A stretch of DNA of 64,000 bases. Source: 40CM-2-70-7 sp035631315. Lineage in GTDB: Bacteria > Gemmatimonadota > Gemmatimonadetes > Gemmatimonadales > GWC2-71-9. Below the pieces are notes generated by a model. That model did not search any database and was not told the origin of the DNA. It saw only the letters and a list, made by a program, of their open reading frames with translations. Location: positions 139,930 through 203,929 of the forward strand of contig DASQIZ010000091.1 of assembly GCA_035631315.1 (NCBI GenBank). The letters run 5' to 3'. Positions 26,847 to 34,871 of the stretch are shown here, one piece after another. The translations under genes and the position numbers were made by a program. Numbering within the stretch: the stretch's first letter is position 1; each line of letters opens with the position of its first letter.

Positions 26847-27185
26847 CACGAACTTCTTCGGCGTCCCCCGGAAGGCGCTGCCGGCCGGGGGACGCCAGAG
26901 GGCGCACTGCTCGAACAGGCGGGCCAGCTCAAAGTCCTTGTCGGTGATCCCACCCGCCGAATGCGTATTCAGCGCCACTTCCACGCTCCCCCAATGCACA
27001 CCCAGATCCGGATGATGATCCGCCGACTCGGCGTAAAACCCGATCGCGTTCACCAGCATGAGCGTCGTGGGCCAGCCGTCGGTCTGGTACCGCCGCCTGA
27101 TGGCGCCGGCCTCGTACTTCCATCCCGGCAGCGCCTTCAGGTGGTCCGCGATTTGGGCGTCGGTGAGTGCGGTTTCCTTGGCCAT
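26835..27185 (-). CDS. Pterin-4a-carbinolamine dehydratase
   Basis: 116 residues with the family signature ESADHHPDLGVHW, then ALNTHSAGGITDKDFELA, which contains the catalytic His residues and the conserved Asp. It dehydrates 4a-hydroxytetrahydrobiopterin made by aromatic amino-acid hydroxylases, or can act as a DCoH-like protein. The neighbour nine bases upstream in the same direction is a 6-pyruvoyltetrahydropterin synthase homologue, so the pair suggests a pterin cofactor role. No phenylalanine hydroxylase gene is in the window. Confidence 0.93.
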   Translation of the reverse strand: MAKETALTDAQIADHLKALPGWKYEAGAIRRRYQTDGWPTTLMLVNAIGFYAESADHHPDLGVHWGSVEVALNTHSAGGITDKDFELARLFEQCALWRPPAGSAFRGTPKKFVSGG

Positions 27186-27193
27186 CGGTCCTC

Positions 27194-27694
27194 CTAGACG
27201 GTCATCCGGTACGTCGCCGACTGCCCGAAGTTCTCTTCGACCTCGAGCTCCAGCGCCGTGATGGTCTTCGCCCCCGCCTCGACAAGCTCTTTGGCGAACT
27301 TGCCCGCGAGCAAGGTCGCGAGCATTTCGACGGTGGTATTGGGAATGGGCAGCAGCGCGCAGTCCTTCTCGGGGAACACGTACCGCGGCTTGTTCTCGTA
27401 CGACACGTGCACCGAGCCATCCTTGGGCGTCACCTGCAACCGCGGATTCTCGAGGGGCAGAAGCACCTTGTGATCGAGATCCGCAGTCAGCCGTCGCATG
27501 ATCTTCTTCACCGCCGAGAAATCGACGACGTACCAGCTCTCCTGGTCGATTTTTCCGTCGAGTAAGACGGCGGCCCGGTAGTTATGGCCGTGCAGGGTCT
27601 CGCAGCGGTGTCCCGCGAACGTAATGAAGTGGGCGGCCGCGAAGTTGAGATCTTCTTTGGCGACCGTGATGCGGTAGGTCCCGGCTTGGCTCAT
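27194..27694 (-). CDS. 6-pyruvoyltetrahydropterin synthase / QueD family
   Basis: 166 residues. Zinc ligands are in FAAAHF and LHGHNY, the catalytic Cys is in CETLHGH, VVDFSAVKK and the C-terminal Glu in ALELEVEEN complete the site. Family members make either 6-pyruvoyltetrahydropterin (biopterin path) or 6-carboxytetrahydropterin (QueD, queuosine path). Co-location with pterin-4a-carbinolamine dehydratase rather than queC/queE favours the pterin route, but sequence alone does not settle it. It is downstream of a coiled small protein and a metalloprotease gene in the same orientation. Confidence 0.9.
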   Translation of the reverse strand: MSQAGTYRITVAKEDLNFAAAHFITFAGHRCETLHGHNYRAAVLLDGKIDQESWYVVDFSAVKKIMRRLTADLDHKVLLPLENPRLQVTPKDGSVHVSYENKPRYVFPEKDCALLPIPNTTVEMLATLLAGKFAKELVEAGAKTITALELEVEENFGQSATYRMTV

Positions 27695-27700
27695 GCTTAA

Positions 27701-27910
27701 TTATGCGTCGGGCGATGTCTCCTGTCCTGTGGCTACCCGCCACACTTCGTCGGCCAGCCACTCCAACCGCTGTTGGGCGTAATCGAGCTCCTCGGGCTTC
27801 ATCTCCCTGGCCCGGCGGGAAATGTCCCGCGTATGGGTGATGAGCTCGTCCAGGACCTCGCGGAGAGGCCTGTTGGAGCGGCGCTCCTGAGTAACCCGCT
27901 TGGCGCTCAC
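27701..27910 (-). CDS. Small helical hypothetical protein
   Basis: 69 residues, highly charged, predicted all helical with heptad-like spacing (REVLDELITHTRDISRRAREM, quoted by its core ELITHTRDISRR). No motif was recognised. It overlaps the end of the upstream metalloprotease gene by four bases, which supports it being translated. The pterin synthase gene begins six bases after its stop. Confidence 0.65.
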   Translation of the reverse strand: MSAKRVTQERRSNRPLREVLDELITHTRDISRRAREMKPEELDYAQQRLEWLADEVWRVATGQETSPDA

Positions 27911-28878
27911 GCCGTTTGTGCCCCCATCGCCCGGTCCCCGGCCACCCGGAACTCGCCGGCCGCCGCCCGTACCGCTGACGCGATCCCCGCCTCCCCAACG
28001 TACGCCTCGACCATCCTGGCCCCCAGGTAATAGCCCGAGCGCTCCGGCAGCACCTTGCCACTCACGAGCCGGGCCGTCGGACTCACGCCCCCCGAGAGAT
28101 ACCGGAGCCGGAGACCCAGCCCCGACTGATCGAGCTCCGGGCCCGACGCGCGCCGGAGAAAGGCATCGAGCTCGCGGAGCCGGCGGTACTGGCGTCTCGT
28201 GTAGCCGAAATACTGCCAGGGCTCGAAGCCGGGCGTCACCGCCTGCGACGCGGCCACCGCCATCCCTTCATTGATCAGATGCTCGTACAGTGTGGCTCGC
28301 GAGCCGGTATCCCAATAGTCGTAGTTGCCGCCCATTTCGGCGACCAGGCGCCTCATGGCGGCCCTGCTGGACGGGGACGTATACCGGATCGCATGGGCGA
28401 CCTCATGGGCGATCCAGAGGGGCAGGAGATGCGGTGCCAGCCCCAGGCCAGCCGTCTGGGGATTCGCCCTGCCGGTGAAGTGCTCCAGACAGACGAAAGC
28501 GATGCCCCGGCCTCCCACCACCAGCTCGCCCGCGTTGGCAGCGCCCACGCCGACCGTGAGGTAGAGATCCACGGGACAATCGGCCTCGAGCGTCTCCAGT
28601 GTCCGGTGCAGGGCATCCTCGGCGATCTGGATGACGTCGACGTCCTGCATGAGCCGGAGGAGGTCCGCGCGATCCGCGCGCAGGACGTTCAGGATGACGT
28701 CGTCAGCCGCCCGGGAATCGGGATCCAGGACGTAGTTGGTCCAGTAGCTGCGAAGGATGGGACGATGGCGTTCGAGGTACTCGTGGTACGCGCCCCGAGG
28801 ATCGGGCGCAGCGACGGCGGCGAGGAATTCCGGGACGAGGTTTACGAGCATGTAGGGGCGCGCGCTGAGCCGCCCCAA
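27907..28878 (-). CDS. Putative zinc metalloprotease, DUF2268-like
   Basis: 323 residues. HEVAHAIRY is an HExxH zinc site at about residue 163, and INEGMAVAAS about 50 residues later supplies the likely third ligand Glu, so it looks like a gluzincin. The surrounding segments (FVCLEHFTG, LPLWIAHEVAHA) resemble proteins annotated DUF2268 or related predicted Zn-dependent proteases. No signal peptide, so it is probably cytosolic. Substrate is unknown. It is the first gene of a unit with the small helical protein and the pterin genes. Confidence 0.75.
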   Translation of the reverse strand: MGRLSARPYMLVNLVPEFLAAVAAPDPRGAYHEYLERHRPILRSYWTNYVLDPDSRAADDVILNVLRADRADLLRLMQDVDVIQIAEDALHRTLETLEADCPVDLYLTVGVGAANAGELVVGGRGIAFVCLEHFTGRANPQTAGLGLAPHLLPLWIAHEVAHAIRYTSPSSRAAMRRLVAEMGGNYDYWDTGSRATLYEHLINEGMAVAASQAVTPGFEPWQYFGYTRRQYRRLRELDAFLRRASGPELDQSGLGLRLRYLSGGVSPTARLVSGKVLPERSGYYLGARMVEAYVGEAGIASAVRAAAGEFRVAGDRAMGAQTA

Positions 28879-28912
28879 TTTGGGAAGCCCCTTTCAGGGA
28901 AACAAGAGAGAC

Positions 28913-30898
28913 CTAACGGACGGTGACCGAGAGGGCGACGGTCTGCGACTTGACATTCCGCAAGATGTCGGTCACCGCCAGTGTCACGCGGTAGCGTCCG
29001 GGCGCGAGCAGACCGGGCGCGATCACCAGACGCTCCGGCGTCACCACGTTCGCGGCGACGGAGCGGGTGAATTCGAAAACCACCGGCTTGTCCTTGCCGA
29101 GGGCCCGCGCCGCCAACCCGCGCTCGGGCGCGAACGTGTATCGCGCGGTGTACTGGCTCAAACCGCTCCTGTCCCGCGCCAGCCCATAGACCTCGGTGTA
29201 GGCCGCCAGCGCGCGCACGCCCGAGTAGGTGAGATCGGCGGGCATCCCGGCGAGCATCGCCTCGCGACCGGGGACTGAGTCTCCCGGCGTGAGCAGGAGA
29301 CTCGAGAGGCCGAGCTGAACCTGCGAGTAGGCCGGAATGGTGATCGGCGCGCGGCTCCGGCCCAGGACGCCGGCCGAGTCGACGTCGAAGCCCTGGGTAT
29401 ACCCGCCCGGCGGGACCGTCAGCTGCATCAGTCCGGGTCCCGCCGCGCGGGCGACGCGATCGCCGTCTTTCCCCCAGATCGCCACCGCCGCTGTCTCGGG
29501 CGCGGCGCGGAAGTACACGTCCGTCAGTCCGAAGTCACCGGCCTTGAAGAACGCCGTCCACCCGCCCGCCACCAGCGGGGCCGGGATGGACGTGTTGTCG
29601 GTGGCGAGCAACGAGCGAGCGCTCTCGAATTGCCGGCTGCTCACCGGGTACAGGACGACGCCTCCGCCACGGAAGTCGCGCAGTCCGATGGTGAGAATCC
29701 CGTCGGGCGTATCGTATTCCCAGGATGAGAATTCCAGCGGGGAGCCAATCCGGGATTGCCGGGGATCCAGCATGCCGCCGGCCCAAATGTCAGGTGGACC
29801 ATGGCGGATCCACAGGATGCCGCGGGCGTCGAGCTGGGTCTTGAGGTAGATCGTCTCGCTCCCCACGGTGTCCCCGACTGACTCCCGAGCCGGACCCATG
29901 CCGGTCGCCAGGAACACGCTGTCCATCGACCCGGGTGGAGCGAGGCCCGGGACCGCCTGGATCAGCCGCATCAGGGAATCGCGCTGATCATTGTCGATGA
30001 TGGTGCGCCACGTCGCGGACCGGTGGTAATAGCTGTAGGGGTGCAGAATGTGAAAGACGCGGCGCACGTAGACGAGCCGGCGGAAATGCTCCGCGATGCG
30101 CTCGTTGACCGGCGTGACCAGGTTCGGGTCCCGCTTGTCCCAGAACCAGCTGAAGAAGCGCTGCCGCTCTCCGGGGGGTGTCGAGTCGTGCCGCGCCGCT
30201 TCCTCCGGACTCGCGATCATCCAGACTTCGTCCCACATCGCACCGGTCGAGTCGATATCCGCATGCGCCACCGCGGAGTCATACCAGACGTATCCCGCGC
30301 TGTCCCAGCCTTCCCCAAAGTCGGCCTCGGCGCGCAACAAATAGGCGGGGACATAGGGGCGACGCCGCCCGAGCACGGCCCCGGCCAGTGAGTCGGCCAG
30401 GGCGAAATCGTCGCGCGCGATCGCGATACCCGCGCGATGCTCGACGGCGAGGGGATCGTTCGGATGAAGGGCCAGTGCCTGGTCCGCGCGTCGCCAAATC
30501 CCCTCATCGTGATAGACCACGGAAAACAGGTCCCAGGCGTCGCGGTATTCGGGGTCGATAGCCAGGATGCGGAGCACGGCCTCGCGCACCATGACCTCCC
30601 CTTCATCATCTCCCAGCCGGAGACCAACCCGCGTCTGCCAGTACCAGGGTGCCGGATCATCCGGAGTCAGGCGTTCGGCCGCCCGGAACTCCTCGAGCGC
30701 CCGGTACCGCCCATACACGGGCCACTCGAGCCACACCCGGCCGAGCAGCAGGTGAACGGAGGCGTCGTCCGGATACCGCTGCACCAGGGTCTCCGCCGCC
30801 TTCCGCGCTCCGGCGAGCTCATGGCGCGCCAGGAGCGACTCCGCCCTGGCGACGAGGGGATCCTGAAGACTGAGGAGAAGAAAGGGGAGGAGGGTCAC
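28913..30898 (-). CDS. GWxTD-domain protein with TPR N-terminus
   Basis: 661 residues, GTG start. The N-terminus has an uncleaved or cleavable signal (LLPFLLLSLQ), then TPR-like repeats (about 15-190). The middle carries GERQRFFSWFWDKRDPNLVTPVNERI, quoted by its core WFWDKRDPNLVT, the GWxTD-family segment in which the Trp/Asp residues lead into RLVYVRRVF. The C-terminal half is beta-rich. This is the second family member in the window. It starts 34 bases after the rhomboid gene stop and may be the last gene of the long holA operon. Confidence 0.85.
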   Translation of the reverse strand: MTLLPFLLLSLQDPLVARAESLLARHELAGARKAAETLVQRYPDDASVHLLLGRVWLEWPVYGRYRALEEFRAAERLTPDDPAPWYWQTRVGLRLGDDEGEVMVREAVLRILAIDPEYRDAWDLFSVVYHDEGIWRRADQALALHPNDPLAVEHRAGIAIARDDFALADSLAGAVLGRRRPYVPAYLLRAEADFGEGWDSAGYVWYDSAVAHADIDSTGAMWDEVWMIASPEEAARHDSTPPGERQRFFSWFWDKRDPNLVTPVNERIAEHFRRLVYVRRVFHILHPYSYYHRSATWRTIIDNDQRDSLMRLIQAVPGLAPPGSMDSVFLATGMGPARESVGDTVGSETIYLKTQLDARGILWIRHGPPDIWAGGMLDPRQSRIGSPLEFSSWEYDTPDGILTIGLRDFRGGGVVLYPVSSRQFESARSLLATDNTSIPAPLVAGGWTAFFKAGDFGLTDVYFRAAPETAAVAIWGKDGDRVARAAGPGLMQLTVPPGGYTQGFDVDSAGVLGRSRAPITIPAYSQVQLGLSSLLLTPGDSVPGREAMLAGMPADLTYSGVRALAAYTEVYGLARDRSGLSQYTARYTFAPERGLAARALGKDKPVVFEFTRSVAANVVTPERLVIAPGLLAPGRYRVTLAVTDILRNVKSQTVALSVTVR

Positions 30899-30932
30899 AC
30901 GAGAGAGACGCTCATGCCGGCCTGCGGTGCAC

Positions 30933-31769
30933 TCAGTCCTGGGGGTGGCGCATCTTCTTGCTCATCTCCGCCAGGAACCGCTTCTCCGCCGGCGTCAGCG
31001 ATGCGAGACCATTCGCCGAGATCTTGTCCAACACCCGGTCGATCTCCGCGTGCGACCGTTCCGGGGGCCGACCGCGGGTGCCCGGCTTCTGCGCCTCGCC
31101 TCCCCGACGGGCTGACAGTGCCGCTGGATGGACCAGCACACCCCGTTCGGGCGCTCCACGCAGCCGGCGCTCCGCTCGCGAGAGGCGCCAGGCGTCGAGC
31201 CTGAGCCAGAGGAACGCGGTCGCGAATCCGCCCAGGTGCGCGACGTGCGCCACGCCCGGATCAAGACCGGGGATGAGTGTGATGGTCAAAGACAGCAGGA
31301 CAAAAAAGATGACGAGCCACTTCGCCTGCACCGGCTCCGGGAGCGGGAAGACGTAGATCGGCTCGTCAGGCCAGTACCACGCGAACGCGAGCATCACGCC
31401 AAAGATCGCCGCCGAGGCACCCAGGATCGGGGCGGACTGCGCCACCATGACCAGCGCGTAGGAAAGCAGCGCTCCGCCCAGACCGCTCGTGAGATAGAAA
31501 CCGATGAACGCGCGAGACCCGAGCCGCTCTTCGACCGGCGGGCCGAAGATGTAGAGCGCGAGCAGATTGAACGCGAGGTGCAGGACGCCCGTGTGCAGGA
31601 ACATGTACGTCAGGACGGTCCACGGACGTGACAACACGTGCATGGGGTCGAACGCGAGGAGCGGAGCTGCTTTCCACAGCACCGTCTCCTGCAGCAGGAA
31701 CACCAGGAGGTTGGCGACCAGGAGTCGCCGCACCCACGGCGTCATCCCGAACATCCGTTGCGGACCCAT
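30933..31769 (-). CDS. Rhomboid-family intramembrane serine protease
   Basis: 278 residues. Six membrane helices in residues 10-205, with the catalytic Ser in GASAAIFG and the His in VAHVAHLGGF; HxxxN-like YMFLHTGVLHLAFNLLAL lies in helix 2. It cleaves membrane proteins within the bilayer. A soluble tail of about 75 residues ends in a compact motif (ILDK-like VLDKISANGLASLTPAEKRFLA, cited by its core LASLTPAEKRFL), typical of the DUF6576 domain that is often fused to bacterial rhomboids. The start chosen is ATG 31769, nine bases after the ddl stop; an ATG five codons later is also possible. Confidence 0.92.
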   Translation of the reverse strand: MGPQRMFGMTPWVRRLLVANLLVFLLQETVLWKAAPLLAFDPMHVLSRPWTVLTYMFLHTGVLHLAFNLLALYIFGPPVEERLGSRAFIGFYLTSGLGGALLSYALVMVAQSAPILGASAAIFGVMLAFAWYWPDEPIYVFPLPEPVQAKWLVIFFVLLSLTITLIPGLDPGVAHVAHLGGFATAFLWLRLDAWRLSRAERRLRGAPERGVLVHPAALSARRGGEAQKPGTRGRPPERSHAEIDRVLDKISANGLASLTPAEKRFLAEMSKKMRHPQD

Positions 31770-31777
31770 ACCCTCTA

Positions 31778-32800
31778 CTACCCCTTCCGGGACCCCCGGG
31801 TGTCGCGCGCCAAGGTGCAGATTCGCTCGCACATCTCGGCGTAGCCGATTCCGGCGGCCTTCGCGCCCTGCGGGAAGAGGCTCGTCCCCGTCAGTCCCGG
31901 CAGATTGTTGGCTTCCAGGCAAAAGATGTCGCCCGAGCTGGTCAGGCGGAAGTCGATGCGGGAGTATCCCCGAAGCTTGAGGGCACGATGCGCCTGCAGG
32001 GCGGCTGCCTGAAGCTTGGCGGCGATCGGGGCCGGCAGCTCCGCCGGAAACGTCTCTTCGGACATGCCCGGCGTGTACTTGCACTCGTAGTCGAAGAGCT
32101 CGTGCTTGGGCACGATCTCCCCGACCGGCAGCGGCACGTCGCCGAGCACGCCTACGGTCACCTCCCGTCCCGGGATGAATTGCTCGATCATCACTTCATC
32201 GTCGTACGCCCGGGCGATGCGGATCGCGTCGTCCAGGCCCTTGGCGTTCCGCACCAGGGAAAGCCCGATGGTCGATCCCCCATTGGACGGCTTCACGACC
32301 ACCGGCCAACCCAGCGTCTTGTCGATGTCCTCCGCCTGCGCGGGCGCGAGGAACCACTCGGGAACGGGAACGCCCGCGGCACGGAAGAGTTTCTTCGAGA
32401 GGTCCTTGTCCACTGCGAGCGCGCTGCCCAGGGCGCCGGAACCCGTGTAGGAGACGCCGATCAGGTCCAGGATCGCCTGAAGCTGGCCCCCTTCCCCCAT
32501 CCCGCCATGGACGACGAGGAACAGCACGTCCGCTCCCTGGACCACCGGGAGGGCGGCCAGTCCCTCTGCGAGAAAGTGCCGCTCGGCATCGACCAGCGGG
32601 GCGAGGTCGCCTGGGGGCGCAGTGCCCACTTCGGCCTTGAGGAGCCTGGCTTCGCCGGCATCATCGAGCAGACCGGCGGTCGTATCCACCACGTACACCG
32701 AGTGCCCCCGTCCGCGGAGCGCGGCGACCACCTGCGTCGCTCCCGCGAACGCGACCGCGCGCTCGCCGGTTGCACCACCTGTGAGAACGGTGACGCGCAT
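31778..32800 (-). CDS. ddl: D-alanine--D-alanine ligase
   Basis: 340 residues, ATP-grasp fold. Motifs are VVHGGMGEGGQLQAIL (N-terminal substrate loop), NGGSTIGLSLV, YSRIDFRL and EANNLPGLTGTSLFPQ. It makes the D-Ala-D-Ala dipeptide used for UDP-MurNAc-pentapeptide in the cytosol. It follows the cystathionine beta-synthase gene with a one-base overlap (TGATG). No mur genes are next to it, so its position in this mixed operon is unusual for cell-wall genes. Confidence 0.97.
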   Translation of the reverse strand: MRVTVLTGGATGERAVAFAGATQVVAALRGRGHSVYVVDTTAGLLDDAGEARLLKAEVGTAPPGDLAPLVDAERHFLAEGLAALPVVQGADVLFLVVHGGMGEGGQLQAILDLIGVSYTGSGALGSALAVDKDLSKKLFRAAGVPVPEWFLAPAQAEDIDKTLGWPVVVKPSNGGSTIGLSLVRNAKGLDDAIRIARAYDDEVMIEQFIPGREVTVGVLGDVPLPVGEIVPKHELFDYECKYTPGMSEETFPAELPAPIAAKLQAAALQAHRALKLRGYSRIDFRLTSSGDIFCLEANNLPGLTGTSLFPQGAKAAGIGYAEMCERICTLARDTRGSRKG

Positions 32801-34185
32801 CAGTGGATGCCGGCCAATTGATGCAGGAGATCGTAGCGGGTCACGATCCCCGTGATCCTGCCATTCCGGCGGACCAGCGCGGCCGGCGTTTCGCGGGACA
32901 GGAGTGACGTGAGACGCGCGACGGGCCAGTCGCCATCCACCACGGGGAAGGGCGCGTCCATCACTTCACGCACCGGACGGTCGAGTGCCGTGGCGTCATT
33001 CAGGGCGGCGGCCATGAGCGCCTGCTCGGAGACCGCGCCGACCCCGTCGGCCCCATCCAGCACCGGGAGCTGGGACACGTTGTAGGTGCTCATGAGATTC
33101 AGCGCCTGGCGGACGGTGGCCTGCGGAGCAACCTGGATCACTTCGGGGCCCTTGCCGTCTTTGGCCGAGAGCACGCTGGCGACGGTCGCCCGCTCGGAGT
33201 CGAGGATCTGATTCTCGCGCAGCCACTCGTCGTTGTAGACCTTCGAGAGGTAGCGCTCGCCGGTGTCGCAGAGCACGGTGACGACGCAGGCCTTGGGATC
33301 ATCGAGCTTCCGCGCGACCTCGAGGGCCGTGTAGACGTTCACGCCGGTCGAGCCTCCGCAGAACAGTCCTTCTTCCCTGGCCATGCGGCGGACCAGGAGA
33401 ATGGCGTCCTTGTCTGACACGGTGACCCACTCGTCCACCGCTTGAAAGTCGAGCGCCGTCGGAATCTTGTCGCCACCGATCCCTTCGACCTTATAGGGCG
33501 CGCCATCACCCTTCTTGTGGGTCTCGCCGTACTCCCGGTAAATGGAGCCGACGGGGTCGCCGGCGATCACTTTCACGTTCGGATTTTTCTCTTTGAGGTA
33601 CTTCGCCACGCCGCTCACGGTACCACCCGTGCCCGGCGAGCAAACGAAGTGCGTGATCTTGCCCTCGGTCTGGGTCCAGATCTCGGGTCCGGTGGTGCGG
33701 TAGTGTGCTTCGGGATTGACGGCGTTGTAGTGCTGATCGGCGAAGATGGAGTTGGGGTGCGCGGCCGCGATCGCGCGCCCCTTCATGATGTAGTTGTCCG
33801 GATGGTCGGGTGCCACTGCCGTCGGCGTGATGATCACCTCGGCGCCCAGCGCCCGCAGCAACCGCGCTTTCTCCTGCGACATCTTGTCGGGCATGGTGAA
33901 GATGCACCGATAGCCCTTCACTGCGGCGGCGAGGGCGAGCCCCACGCCGGTGTTTCCCGACGTCGCCTCCACGACGAGGCCACCCGGTTTCAGCCGCCCT
34001 TCTTTCTCCGCGGCCTCGATCATCGCGACCCCGATGCGGTCTTTGACCGAGCCCCCGGGATTGAAGAACTCGGCCTTGGCGAACACGGGCGTCCGGATCC
34101 CTTGCGTCAACCGGCGGAGCCTGATCATCGGCGTCCAACCGATAGTCTGCAGGACGTCGTCGTAGGGCTTGGTGTGCGCGGTCAT
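32800..34185 (-). CDS. Cystathionine beta-synthase with C-terminal CBS pair
   Basis: 461 residues. The fold type II PLP domain (1-320) has the Schiff-base Lys in GGSVKDRIG, TSGNTG and the phosphate-binding GTGGTVSG. Two CBS domains follow (about 340-400 and 405-461). It condenses serine (or O-acetylserine) with homocysteine, or may act as a cysteine synthase; the CBS pair usually senses adenosyl compounds. The N-terminal heme segment of animal enzymes is absent. Neighbouring genes overlap at both ends, placing it within the holA-to-ddl operon. Confidence 0.93.
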   Translation of the reverse strand: MTAHTKPYDDVLQTIGWTPMIRLRRLTQGIRTPVFAKAEFFNPGGSVKDRIGVAMIEAAEKEGRLKPGGLVVEATSGNTGVGLALAAAVKGYRCIFTMPDKMSQEKARLLRALGAEVIITPTAVAPDHPDNYIMKGRAIAAAHPNSIFADQHYNAVNPEAHYRTTGPEIWTQTEGKITHFVCSPGTGGTVSGVAKYLKEKNPNVKVIAGDPVGSIYREYGETHKKGDGAPYKVEGIGGDKIPTALDFQAVDEWVTVSDKDAILLVRRMAREEGLFCGGSTGVNVYTALEVARKLDDPKACVVTVLCDTGERYLSKVYNDEWLRENQILDSERATVASVLSAKDGKGPEVIQVAPQATVRQALNLMSTYNVSQLPVLDGADGVGAVSEQALMAAALNDATALDRPVREVMDAPFPVVDGDWPVARLTSLLSRETPAALVRRNGRITGIVTRYDLLHQLAGIH

Positions 34186-34871
34186 TGACTGTCCGGGCGG
34201 ACGGGTTTGGGTCCGGAGTCGGGCTTGGGAGGGGGCGCCGGCTTGGTCGAGTCGGGCTTCGGCTTCGTCGTGTCGACTTTCGCCTTCGTCGTATCGACTT
34301 TCGCCTTCGTCGTATCGCGCGGCGTCGAGTCGACCTTTGTCGTATCGGCGGGCCGGGGACGCGGGCGCTGCGATTGTGGCCGAGGCTTCGTGACCGGCAT
34401 CGCCGACGTAGAGCCCGCAGGTGATCCCGGCGTCGAAAGCGTCACGGGTGGTGGGAGGGGTTTGGTCTCGCCGACGTCCGACGGCGCGACGGGCGCGCTC
34501 GACGGATGCCGGAATTCCACCGACTGCTGAAAGGCGGTCGCGATCGGGAGTCCGTGGCGCCGGCCCGGCGCGAACTTCAGCTTCCCGGCGCCGGCGAGCG
34601 CCGCCGAGTCCATCGCCGGGTAGCCCGAGGACTCGAGGATCTTGGTGGATTCGGGGACCAGTTTGCCCGTGGAGTCCGCGAAGAGCCGCAACTTCACCTC
34701 ACCGTCGACGCCCTTATCGAAGAGCGTGGCCGGATAGGCGATCGGGACCTCGGGGTTGATGGCGACCGGGGCCTCCTCCGCCGGTGGCGGTGAACCGGCG
34801 GTCTCCGAGCCATTCGAGTGGTTGCAGGCGGCGACCACGAGCAGCAGGCCCGCACGACGAAAGTGCTTCAT
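34182..34871 (-). CDS. Lipoprotein with TonB-like domain and Lys/Thr repeat tail
   Basis: 229 residues from ATG 34871 (ATGA overlap with mutS). A lipoprotein signal ends LLLVVAACNHS. Residues about 35-120 match a TonB C-terminal-type domain (PATLFDKGVDGEVKLRLFAD, DSAALAGAGKLKFAPGRR). The rest is low complexity, with near-exact repeats of DTTKAKV encoded by 21-base units at about 34262-34322. Domain order is inverted compared with TonB itself, where the Pro/Lys linker precedes the C-terminal domain. It probably sits in the outer or inner membrane facing the periplasm; no ExbB/ExbD genes are nearby. Confidence 0.75.
   Translation of the reverse strand: MKHFRRAGLLLVVAACNHSNGSETAGSPPPAEEAPVAINPEVPIAYPATLFDKGVDGEVKLRLFADSTGKLVPESTKILESSGYPAMDSAALAGAGKLKFAPGRRHGLPIATAFQQSVEFRHPSSAPVAPSDVGETKPLPPPVTLSTPGSPAGSTSAMPVTKPRPQSQRPRPRPADTTKVDSTPRDTTKAKVDTTKAKVDTTKPKPDSTKPAPPPKPDSGPKPVRPDSQ

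Noticed and set aside
34262..34322. 21-base repeats as a possible CRISPR-like array
   Set aside because: They are in-frame codons for DTTKAKV repeats in a lipoprotein tail, without spacers.
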